From: Clostridia bacterium
GTDB lineage: Bacteria; Bacillota; Clostridia; Oscillospirales; CAG-382
Direction: 5' to 3'
Length of the DNA stretch: 36,247 bases
Assembly: GCA_017381715.1 (NCBI GenBank)
Contig: JAFOBR010000046.1
Location: 1-36,247, forward strand
Both the position numbers and the translations under genes were made by a program. Positions 30,703-36,247 of the stretch are shown here, piece by piece; the first letter of the stretch is position 1, and each line of letters opens with the position of its first letter. A model generated the notes under the pieces. That model was not told the origin of the DNA, made no database searches, and worked only from the letters and a program-made list of their open reading frames with translations.

Positions 30703-30801
30703 TCCTGACAGAAAGATTTGCTCTGACTGAAAGGCAAAGGTAAGAAATATATCCATATTCTTTTGCCGCGCCTTTCTTTTTGAAAGAGCGCGGTATTTTT
30801 T
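30703..30801 (+). promoter_or_regulatory. Attenuator-like structured leader of the hyd operon
   Basis: The 99-base leader holds a direct repeat CTGACAGAAAG (30705-30715) and CTGACTGAAAG (30723-30733), a hairpin GGCAA/TTGCC with inner AAGAA/TTCTT (30733-30767), and the sequence GAAAGGC (30729-30735), which is the exact complement of GCCTTTC (30770-30776) in the 5' arm of the following terminator. Terminator and antiterminator would exclude each other. I do not recognise it as a known riboswitch class. Confidence 0.6.
30766..30801 (+). terminator. Intrinsic terminator just before the first hyd gene
   Basis: Eleven paired bases with one bulged A: 30766-30776 pairs with 30782-30793, loop T5, followed by TATTTTTT that runs up to the ATG at 30802. 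No Shine-Dalgarno sequence is visible between stem and start. Confidence 0.8.
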
Positions 30802-31059
30802 ATGGAAACGAGAATTGCAGTAATAAGTATAATTGTGGAAAACAGCGAGTCTGCGGAAAAGATAAACTCCATCCTCCACGAATACGGTGAATACATTATC
30901 GGCAGAATGGGTATTCCTTACCGCCGCAGAGGTGTGAGCATTATCAGCATTGCTATGGAAGCGCCTCAGAATACCGTTGCCGCCCTTTCCGGCAAGATCG
31001 GAAAGATAGAAGGCGTAAGCGTAAAGACCGCATATTCGGGAGCTGTTTTCAATGACTGA
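30802..31059 (+). CDS. TM1266-family regulator of the [FeFe]-hydrogenase system
   Basis: An 85-residue protein of the TM1266 (iron-only hydrogenase system putative regulator) family, which has an ACT/NikR-C-like ferredoxin fold. The sequence starts TRIAVISIIVENSESAEKIN and has the typical GRMGIPYRRRGVSIISIAME. It is commonly encoded next to hydE, hydF and hydG, as here: its end overlaps hydE by eight bases. It has no DNA-binding domain, so it may sense a small ligand. The ATG directly follows a terminator U-tract and lacks a visible ribosome binding site, so translation may be weak or controlled through the leader. Confidence 0.92.
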   Translation: METRIAVISIIVENSESAEKINSILHEYGEYIIGRMGIPYRRRGVSIISIAMEAPQNTVAALSGKIGKIEGVSVKTAYSGAVFND

Positions 31060-32092
31060 ACTGGCATTTAAGCTTTTAAAAGAAAAAAAGCTTTCCCAAA
31101 AGGAATATAAAACCCTTATTTCTACTTATACTGCGGAGGACGCAGATGTGCTGGCAAAGGAAGCCTGCCGTATACGGGACGAAGTGTACGGGAAAAAGGT
31201 TTTTATCCGCGGACTTATAGAAATAAGCAATATTTGCCGCAACGATTGTTATTATTGCGGTATAAGAAAAAGCAATGCCCACTGTGTCCGTTACCGTCTT
31301 ACCCACGAAGAGATACTTGAATGCTGTGAGGAAGGTTATGATCTTGGCTTCCGCACATTTGTGCTTCAGGGTGGGGAGGATGGATATTATACCGATAAAG
31401 TGCTGTGCGGAATACTTGCGGAAATAAAATCCCGTTTTCCCGAATGTGCCGTAACATTATCTTTGGGAGAGAGAACGTACAAAAGCTATCTTGCCCTTTT
31501 TAACGCAGGAGCAGACAGATATCTTCTCCGCCACGAAACTGCGGATGCCGAGCATTACAGCCGCTTACATCCCCAAAACTTAACTTTGGAAAATCGTATG
31601 CGCTGTCTTAATGATCTGCGTGATATCGGTTATCAGGTAGGTGCGGGATTTATGGTGGGAAGCCCATACCAGACTGTGGATCACATAGCAAAAGACCTTT
31701 GCTTTATTCAGGATTTTAAACCGGATATGTGCGGTATCGGTCCTTTTATCCCGCATAAGGATACACCATTCGGTGATTTTTCCGGTGGAAGTGCCGACCT
31801 TACCTGCTTTTTGCTTTCGGTAATACGCATTATACATCCCTGCGTGCTTCTTCCCGCCACTACTGCATTGGGTACTGTTTCTGAAGACGGAAGGGAAAGA
31901 GGTATTCTTTCCGGCGCAAACGTAGTAATGCCCAATTTATCACCTGCGTCTGTACGCAAAAAATACCAGCTATACAATAACAAGCTTTCTGACGGAGCCG
32001 AATCCGCCCAATGCTTGCAACAACTTAAAGAACGTGTCGCTTTAACCGGCTGTGAAATAACGGTTGACCGAGGCGACGTTAAGAAAGGATAA
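31052..32092 (+). CDS. hydE: [FeFe]-hydrogenase H-cluster radical SAM maturase HydE
   Basis: A 346-residue radical SAM enzyme needed to build the dithiomethylamine bridge of the H-cluster; recent work points to an iron-cysteine complex from HydG as its substrate. The radical SAM [4Fe-4S] motif is C62-x3-C66-x2-C69 in ISNICRNDCYYCGIR, followed by VLQGGEDGYY. The biotin synthase-like barrel continues through the LSLGERTYKSYLALFNAGAD region and VGSPYQT. It overlaps the TM1266 gene and precedes hydG by five bases, so the four genes form one operon. Confidence 0.96.
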   Translation: MTELAFKLLKEKKLSQKEYKTLISTYTAEDADVLAKEACRIRDEVYGKKVFIRGLIEISNICRNDCYYCGIRKSNAHCVRYRLTHEEILECCEEGYDLGFRTFVLQGGEDGYYTDKVLCGILAEIKSRFPECAVTLSLGERTYKSYLALFNAGADRYLLRHETADAEHYSRLHPQNLTLENRMRCLNDLRDIGYQVGAGFMVGSPYQTVDHIAKDLCFIQDFKPDMCGIGPFIPHKDTPFGDFSGGSADLTCFLLSVIRIIHPCVLLPATTALGTVSEDGRERGILSGANVVMPNLSPASVRKKYQLYNNKLSDGAESAQCLQQLKERVALTGCEITVDRGDVKKG

Positions 32093-32097
32093 ATATT

Positions 32098-33546
32098 ATG
32101 GCAAATTATAATCCCGCATCGTTGGATCCCGCAGAGTTTATTAACAACGAGGAAATTCTGGCGACCATCGAATACGCGGAGCAAAACAAAAACAACGTTC
32201 CTCTTATAGATTCTATTCTGCAAAAGGCACGCCCCGTTAAAAACGGAAACGGTTGTACATGCCAAGGACTTACCCACAGAGAGGCATCCGTGCTTCTTGC
32301 TTGCGATATTCCCGAAAAGATAGAGGAGATATACAAGATAGCAGAGGAGATCAAGCAAGCCTTTTACGGAAACCGTATAGTTATTTTCGCTCCTCTCTAT
32401 TTGTCCAACTACTGCGTAAACGGCTGTGTTTACTGCCCTTATCACCTTAAAAACAAGCATATCGCACGTAAAAAGCTTACACAGCAAGAGGTAGAAGCAG
32501 AGGTTATCGCTTTGCAGGATATGGGACATAAGCGTCTTGCCATAGAAGCAGGGGAGGACCCCAAGAATAATCCCATAGAATACATACTTGAATGTATAAA
32601 CACCATTTACAGCGTTAAGCACAAAAACGGAGCTATCCGCAGAGTAAACGTAAATATTGCCGCTACTACCGTGGAAAACTACCGCAAGCTTAAGGACGCC
32701 GGTATCGGCACTTACATTCTGTTCCAGGAAACATACCACAAGGAAAGCTATCTTAAGCTTCATCCCACGGGCCCCAAGCACGATTACGATTACCACACCA
32801 CAGCTATGGACAGAGCTATGGAAGGCGGTATAGATGACGTCGGTTTGGGTGTGCTTTTCGGTCTGGAGCTTTATAAATACGAATTTGCAGGTCTTCTTAT
32901 GCATGCGGAACATCTTGAGGCGGCTCACGGTGTAGGACCTCACACTATAAGCGTACCCAGATTAAAGCGGGCTGACGATATCGATCCCGATGAATTCGAT
33001 AACGGTATTTCCGATGAAATGTTTGCAAAGATCACTGCCTGCATTCGCCTTGCCGTGCCTTATACCGGTATCATTATTTCCACCCGCGAAACAGAGGAAA
33101 CCCGCAGTAAACTCCTCCGCTTGGGTGTTTCTCAGGTAAGCGGCGGATCCCGTACCTCTGTCGGCGGTTATACCACAGAAGAGCGTCCTCACGATACTGA
33201 GCAGTTTGACGTATCCGACCAACGCTCTTTGGATGAAGTGGTTAAGTGGCTTATGGACAACGGACACATTCCTTCCTTCTGTACCGCTTGCTACAGAGAG
33301 GGCAGAACGGGCGACCGTTTTATGAGCCTTTGCAAATCGGGACAGATAATCAACTGCTGTCATCCCAACGCACTTATGACACTTTCCGAATATCTTGAAG
33401 ACTACGCTTCCCCCGAAACCAAGGCTGTGGGCTACAAGATGGTAGAAACCGAGCTTGAAAAGATAACCAATTTTAAAGTAAAAGATATAGCAATTCAGAA
33501 TATTACGGATATCCGTGCTTCCAACAGACGTGATTTCCGATTCTGA
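32098..33546 (+). CDS. hydG: [FeFe]-hydrogenase H-cluster maturase HydG (tyrosine lyase)
   Basis: A 482-residue radical SAM enzyme that cleaves tyrosine to supply CO and CN for the H-cluster. The SAM-cluster motif is C106-x3-C110-x2-C113 (NYCVNGCVYCPYH). The C-terminal auxiliary-cluster motif CX2CX22C is complete: CTAC in SFCTACYREGRTGDRF, with the third Cys in NCCHP. GSRTSVGGY and the YHxExY-like ETYHKESYLKLHP are also typical. Length is normal. It lies five bases after hydE and 13 bases before hydF. Confidence 0.97.
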   Translation: MANYNPASLDPAEFINNEEILATIEYAEQNKNNVPLIDSILQKARPVKNGNGCTCQGLTHREASVLLACDIPEKIEEIYKIAEEIKQAFYGNRIVIFAPLYLSNYCVNGCVYCPYHLKNKHIARKKLTQQEVEAEVIALQDMGHKRLAIEAGEDPKNNPIEYILECINTIYSVKHKNGAIRRVNVNIAATTVENYRKLKDAGIGTYILFQETYHKESYLKLHPTGPKHDYDYHTTAMDRAMEGGIDDVGLGVLFGLELYKYEFAGLLMHAEHLEAAHGVGPHTISVPRLKRADDIDPDEFDNGISDEMFAKITACIRLAVPYTGIIISTRETEETRSKLLRLGVSQVSGGSRTSVGGYTTEERPHDTEQFDVSDQRSLDEVVKWLMDNGHIPSFCTACYREGRTGDRFMSLCKSGQIINCCHPNALMTLSEYLEDYASPETKAVGYKMVETELEKITNFKVKDIAIQNITDIRASNRRDFRF

Positions 33547-33559
33547 TAGGAGAAAATAT

Positions 33560-34753
33560 ATGTCTTTAAACCAAACTGTTTCGGGAGAAAGATTGCATAT
33601 AGGTTTTTTCGGCAAAAGAAACGCAGGCAAATCCAGCCTTGTAAATGCTGTTACGGGGCAGGAACTTTCCGTGGTTTCTGATGTGGCGGGTACCACCACA
33701 GATCCCGTTAAAAAGGCAATGGAGCTTTTTCCCATAGGACCGGTGCTTATTACCGATACTCCCGGATTTGACGATATCGGCGAGCTGGGCGAAAAACGTG
33801 TGGAAAAAACCTTGCGCACCCTTGCTTCCACCGATCTTGCGGTGCTTGTTGTTGACGGAACCGCAGGCTTTACTCAAGAAGACGAGCAAGTGCTTGCCCT
33901 GATAAAAGAACGGGGCGTGCCCTATCTGGTGGTGTATACAAAAGCCGATCTGGGCAAAGCAAATATTACTCACGATGGTGTTTCGGTTTCTTCTCAAACC
34001 GGCGAAAATATAGAAACGCTTAAAACTCTATTGGGCAAAACAAAGGCAAAAAAGCAGGAAAAATATATTCTGCGGGATCTGGTTTCGGAAGGGGATACGG
34101 TAGTGCTGGTTATGCCTATCGACGAATCCGCCCCCAAGGGAAGACTTATCCTTCCTCAGCAACAAACCTTAAGAGAACTTTTGGATAACCATTGTATTCC
34201 CGTTTGCTGTCAGGATACGGAAGTTAAAGCAACGCTTTCCGCTTTGAAAAATCCGCCCAAGCTTGTTATAACCGATTCCCAAGCCTTCGGCAGAGTTTCA
34301 AAGGATGTGCCCGAGGATGTTATGTTAACCTCTTTTTCCATACTTTTTGCCCGTTATAAAGGGGATCTGCTTTCCCTTGTTTCGGGAGCAAAAGCGTTAA
34401 AAGCCTTGAAGGACGGCGACAAAGTGCTTATCTCCGAAGGCTGTACCCACCACCGCCAGTGCGGTGATATAGGCAGTGTGAAGATACCCGCGTGGATACG
34501 TAAATACACAAACGCGGAGCCTGAACTCGTTTTTTCTTCGGGAAATGATTTTCCCAAGGATTTATCACAGTTTTCTCTGGTTATCCATTGCGGCGGATGT
34601 ATGCTTAACGAAACCGAGATGGGGTACAGAATGTCCCTTGCAAAACAGCAGGGAATACCTATGGTCAACTACGGTGTCGCCATTGCGTGTATGAACGGTA
34701 TTCTGAAACGCTCTTTGCAGCCGTTCCCCGACGTGCTTAAAATGCTTGATTAA
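33560..34753 (+). CDS. hydF: [FeFe]-hydrogenase H-cluster maturation GTPase HydF
   Basis: A 397-residue GTPase and scaffold that delivers the H-cluster precursor to HydA. G domain: G1 G18-K-R-N-A-G-K-S25, G2 threonines in DVAGTTTDP, G3 DTPGFDD, G4 TKAD. The C-terminal [4Fe-4S] site has Cys-x-His in EGCTHHRQCGD and His-Cys-x-x-Cys in VIHCGGCML, the known HydF pattern. I chose the ATG at 33560 with TAGGAGA just upstream; a frame back to 33515 overlaps hydG and lacks support. The structural hydrogenase HydA is not in the window. Confidence 0.96.
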   Translation: MSLNQTVSGERLHIGFFGKRNAGKSSLVNAVTGQELSVVSDVAGTTTDPVKKAMELFPIGPVLITDTPGFDDIGELGEKRVEKTLRTLASTDLAVLVVDGTAGFTQEDEQVLALIKERGVPYLVVYTKADLGKANITHDGVSVSSQTGENIETLKTLLGKTKAKKQEKYILRDLVSEGDTVVLVMPIDESAPKGRLILPQQQTLRELLDNHCIPVCCQDTEVKATLSALKNPPKLVITDSQAFGRVSKDVPEDVMLTSFSILFARYKGDLLSLVSGAKALKALKDGDKVLISEGCTHHRQCGDIGSVKIPAWIRKYTNAEPELVFSSGNDFPKDLSQFSLVIHCGGCMLNETEMGYRMSLAKQQGIPMVNYGVAIACMNGILKRSLQPFPDVLKMLD

Positions 34754-34767
34754 TATTTTTCAAAAGA

Positions 34768-34804
34768 AAAGGTATCCGTGTTATGTTAACGGATACCTTT
34801 ATTA
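34768..34804. terminator. Bidirectional terminator between hydF and the PAP2 gene
   Basis: Perfect 12-bp stem (34768-34779 with 34789-34800), 9-base loop. A-rich before and T-rich after. The stop codon of the convergent PAP2 gene (34786-34788) lies in its loop. Confidence 0.85.
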
Positions 34805-35451
34805 CTTTTAAATTTTAAAACTATAATATAACCGATGTGAAGTACGGTAAACAGCAACAGCGCAGATGCAAAATCAATTACCGAATGTTGTTTTATAAAC
34901 ATTGTGGAAAGGCAGATAAGTGCGCTTAAGGTCACGCTTGCAATGTTCATCCAAAGCTTTGCCGCCTTGCATTTAAGCATTGCCGCCGCAAGCACTACGG
35001 AGCCGTATACGTGCATGCTGGGGAATACCAGTCTGGGAGGATCGTCGCATGAATAAATAAATGCGGTGAACTTTGTAAGTATGTTGCTTCTGCCGAGGTT
35101 TTCGATGAGGTTTTCGTCACGTATTATTTCCGTGGGGAAGATCGTGTTACCGCCCATGCATATTACCATACCTATAATGGTCATAAGAGCAAGGTACATA
35201 TATTCCTGCTTTTCGCCTTTTCGGGCGAGATACACGTTTACGCACAAAATAAAGGGATACCATAATACGTATGGAATAATAAACCACTCGCAAAAAGGAA
35301 TAAGATTATCTATACTGTTGAAGGGTATCATAATAACTTCGTTTCCGAATATCGAAACCTTCAATGCTATCTGATACCAAGCGATCTGAACGAACCAATA
35401 TAACGAAAGCAGAGTATAGGGCTTTTCTTTGAAAAATCTATATAACTTCAT
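34786..35451 (-). CDS. PAP2-superfamily membrane phosphatase (inositol phosphorylceramide synthase-like branch)
   Basis: A 221-residue protein with about six membrane helices. The catalytic motifs fit PAP2 in its Aur1/PAP2_3-like form: FPSMHVYGSV (PSxH, here PSMH) and KQHSVIDFASA (His plus Asp of the third motif). The first motif (KxxxxxxRP) is not clear. Members dephosphorylate or transfer lipid phosphates at the outer membrane face. Its start is followed on the other side by the tRNA-Arg gene, divergently. Substrate unknown. Confidence 0.82.
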   Translation of the reverse strand: MKLYRFFKEKPYTLLSLYWFVQIAWYQIALKVSIFGNEVIMIPFNSIDNLIPFCEWFIIPYVLWYPFILCVNVYLARKGEKQEYMYLALMTIIGMVICMGGNTIFPTEIIRDENLIENLGRSNILTKFTAFIYSCDDPPRLVFPSMHVYGSVVLAAAMLKCKAAKLWMNIASVTLSALICLSTMFIKQHSVIDFASALLLFTVLHIGYIIVLKFKSNKGIR

Positions 35452-35510
35452 TTTTATTCTCCTTGTCGAAAAACATTATAACTCCGCTTTCTGTAAAAAT
35501 CAATATCAGG

Positions 35511-35539
35511 TTGACAAATTACATCCTTTGGTGTAAAAT
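35511..35539 (+). promoter_or_regulatory. Promoter of tRNA-Arg
   Basis: TTGACA (35511-35516), 17-base spacer, TAAAAT (35534-35539), 11 bases upstream of the tRNA. Confidence 0.9.
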
Positions 35540-35550
35540 ACACAAAGCAC

Positions 35551-35625
35551 GCCTGCATAGTTAAATGGATATAACAAGCCCCTCCTAAGGGCTAGTTGTG
35601 GGTTCGATTCCCGCTGCGGGTGCCA
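35551..35625 (+). tRNA. tRNA-Arg (anticodon CCT)
   Basis: Cloverleaf of 75 nt with encoded CCA: acceptor GCCTGCA/TGCGGGT, D-arm GTT...AAC, anticodon stem AGCCC/GGGCT with loop CTCCTAA (anticodon CCT), T-stem GTGGG/CCCGC with TTCGATT loop, discriminator G. The acceptor holds G-T pairs at the first and fourth positions and a C-G-rich remainder. Confidence 0.94.
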
Positions 35626-35627
35626 AA

Positions 35628-35659
35628 AAATTCCAAGTCTGCGGACTTGGAATTTTTTT
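35628..35659 (+). terminator. Terminator of tRNA-Arg
   Basis: Stem AAATTCCAAGTC region: TTCCAAGTC (35631-35639) with GACTTGGAA (35644-35652), TGCG loop, T7. The stem closely matches that of the tRNA-Glu terminator (19277-19296), with a different loop. Confidence 0.92.
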
Positions 35660-35661
35660 AT

Positions 35662-35838
35662 CCAAGCCGCAGGCTTGGTATATCATCCGACGCAAGTCGG
35701 TATATCATCAAAGGCGGGTTTCCGCCTTTGCATCTCATCACGCATCAGCGTGCATCTTCCTGCGGCTTGATGATATACAACACTACGTGTTGATGATATA
35801 CAATGCTTCGCATTGATGATATACACGCCTTTGGCGTG
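35662..35838 (+). repeat. Hairpin array B, downstream of tRNA-Arg
   Basis: Seven perfect short hairpins: CCAAGCC/GGCTTGG (35662-35678), CCGAC/GTCGG (35687-35700), CAAAGGCGG/CCGCCTTTG (35709-35730), CACGC/GCGTG (35739-35752), CAACAC/GTGTTG (35778-35792), CAATGC/GCATTG (35801-35815), CACGCC/GGCGTG (35824-35838). Linkers are TATATCAT after hairpins 1 and 2, CATCTCAT after 3, and ATGATATA before 5, 6 and 7. The linkers thus invert across the middle. CAAGCCGCAGG (35663-35673) is also complementary to CCTGCGGCTTG (35759-35769). The 337 bases from the tRNA to the next gene hold only this, the terminator and a promoter. Confidence 0.92.
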
Positions 35839-35876
35839 ATTGGGATTCGAGATTGCGTAACGGAGTGGAGCAACAT

Positions 35877-35905
35877 TTGACAAACAACCGATTTTATGAT
35901 ATAAT
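35877..35905 (+). promoter_or_regulatory. Promoter of the DUF4091-like gene
   Basis: TTGACA (35877-35882), 17-base spacer, TATAAT (35900-35905): perfect consensus. A GCAGGG/CCCTGC hairpin (35923-35928 with 35935-35940) lies in the leader. Confidence 0.88.
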
Positions 35906-35962
35906 AAATTCAATACAAGCCTGCAGGGATCCCCCCCTGCGGCGCAGATCACGGAGGGGACC

Positions 35963-36247
35963 ATGTTCAAGACTAAGATCGTTTCGTCTCAGCAGAAGGC
36001 GTTTTTGGATGATTCCATCGATTCCTTCCCTCGGTTGGAGAAAATTTCCGTTCTTCGGGGGGAGAGGCTCTCCTTTCAGCTTCTTTACGTGGATGAGGGG
36101 GAGGGATATCTTCCCTCCCGTCCCTATTGCGGGCTGACGGTCGAGGGAGCGCTTTCGGAGCATGTTACCGTCCGCGACGTGCGAAACGTGCCCGTGGACC
36201 GTCCCCTGCATCCCGATCGGGCGGACGAATATTATCTGCGCCGAACC
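35963..36247 (+). CDS. DUF4091-like putative glycosidase, N-terminal part (runs off window)
   Basis: Open from ATG 35963 to the last base: 95 codons without a stop. GGAGGGG sits just upstream at good distance and a consensus promoter further up. The N-terminus (FKTKIVSSQQKAFLDDSIDS, then GERLSFQLLYVDEG and VRNVPVDRP...DEYYLRRT) resembles the start of DUF4091 proteins, a family predicted to act on glycans, whose members commonly begin with a strand-rich domain of this sort; this is from memory and moderate. The codons are visibly richer in G and C (GAG, TCC, CGG, GGG) than those of the upstream genes, which may mean recent transfer. Sitting next to a tRNA and hairpin array fits that idea but no integrase is in view. 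Confidence 0.65.
   Translation, partial: MFKTKIVSSQQKAFLDDSIDSFPRLEKISVLRGERLSFQLLYVDEGEGYLPSRPYCGLTVEGALSEHVTVRDVRNVPVDRPLHPDRADEYYLRRT

Noticed and set aside
30703-30801. SAM, preQ1, fluoride or ZTP riboswitch
   Set aside because: Hallmark core sequences of these classes are absent and the leader is too short for the SAM-I type.
31708-32943. Long antisense open frame opposite hydE/hydG
   Set aside because: Crosses two well-defined genes and their boundary; no domain likeness.
35596-35816. Open frames on the plus strand of 65-72 codons
   Set aside because: Lie across the tRNA-Arg 3' end, its terminator and array B; they have no ribosome binding site.
35662-35838. CRISPR array
   Set aside because: The regular part is only 8 bases and inverts midway, and the parts between are self-complementary hairpins of unequal length, not unique spacers. 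No cas gene is present.

Overview
The window reads as chromosome of an anaerobic, fermentative, low-to-moderate G+C Gram-positive bacterium of the class Clostridia, probably an uncultured gut-type lineage. The grounds are strong GGAGG-type ribosome binding sites, near-consensus TTGACA-17-TATAAT promoters, a complete [FeFe]-hydrogenase maturation set (TM1266-type regulator, HydE, HydG, HydF), a YhaO/YhaN pair, and several ECF sigma factors of the kind common in Clostridia. Both ends cut through genes. I see no transposase, integrase, phage gene or CRISPR array.

Layout. 1-3.7 kb: 3' end of an EF-G-like GTPase, an AlgX/AlgJ-like lipoprotein, and a D,D-carboxypeptidase. 3.7-6.5 kb: glucose-6-phosphate isomerase, a small P-loop protein with a four-helix membrane protein, and a Nudix hydrolase. 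6.5-8.4 kb: ECF sigma factor overlapping a membrane-anchored putative anti-sigma factor (module 1). 8.4-9.5 kb (minus): ADP-ribosylglycohydrolase-family protein. 9.6-12.7 kb: tight operon of FkbM-type methyltransferase, galactokinase-like GHMP kinase and WalJ/YycJ-like metallo-hydrolase. 12.9-14.7 kb: ECF sigma factor with a 375-residue C-terminal extension plus a tiny winged-helix protein. 14.8-19.0 kb (minus): threonine aldolase, an XRE regulator with a palindrome at its promoter, and a second sigma/anti-sigma module paralogous to module 1 and bracketed by two copies of one 26-bp hairpin. 19.2-19.5 kb (minus): tRNA-Met and tRNA-Glu followed by an array of small hairpins. 19.6-26.8 kb: pgeF, SbcD/YhaO-like nuclease, YhaN-like ATPase, recG and dusB, overlapping head to tail. 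27.0-30.7 kb: purine permease and tex. 30.7-34.8 kb: hydrogenase maturation operon behind an attenuator-like leader. 34.8-35.5 kb (minus): PAP2-type membrane phosphatase. 35.5-36.2 kb: tRNA-Arg, a second and larger hairpin array, and the 5' end of a DUF4091-like gene of different base composition.

Most interesting points. (1) Two tRNA loci each carry, just after the tRNA and its terminator, an array of short perfect hairpins joined by the 8-nt linker ATGATATA or its complement TATATCAT; some hairpins are shared between loci while others differ with both arms changed together. (2) Two paralogous ECF sigma/membrane anti-sigma modules share a conserved extracytoplasmic GGHSCPxCM motif. (3) The hyd operon leader has an 11-nt direct repeat, a possible antiterminator and an intrinsic terminator ending at the start codon. 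None of these can be called new without database searches.

Functionally the window mixes housekeeping (glycolysis, peptidoglycan maturation and editing, DNA repair, tRNA modification, purine uptake), anaerobic hydrogen metabolism, and an unusual density of envelope-type signalling: three ECF sigma loci within about 12 kb.
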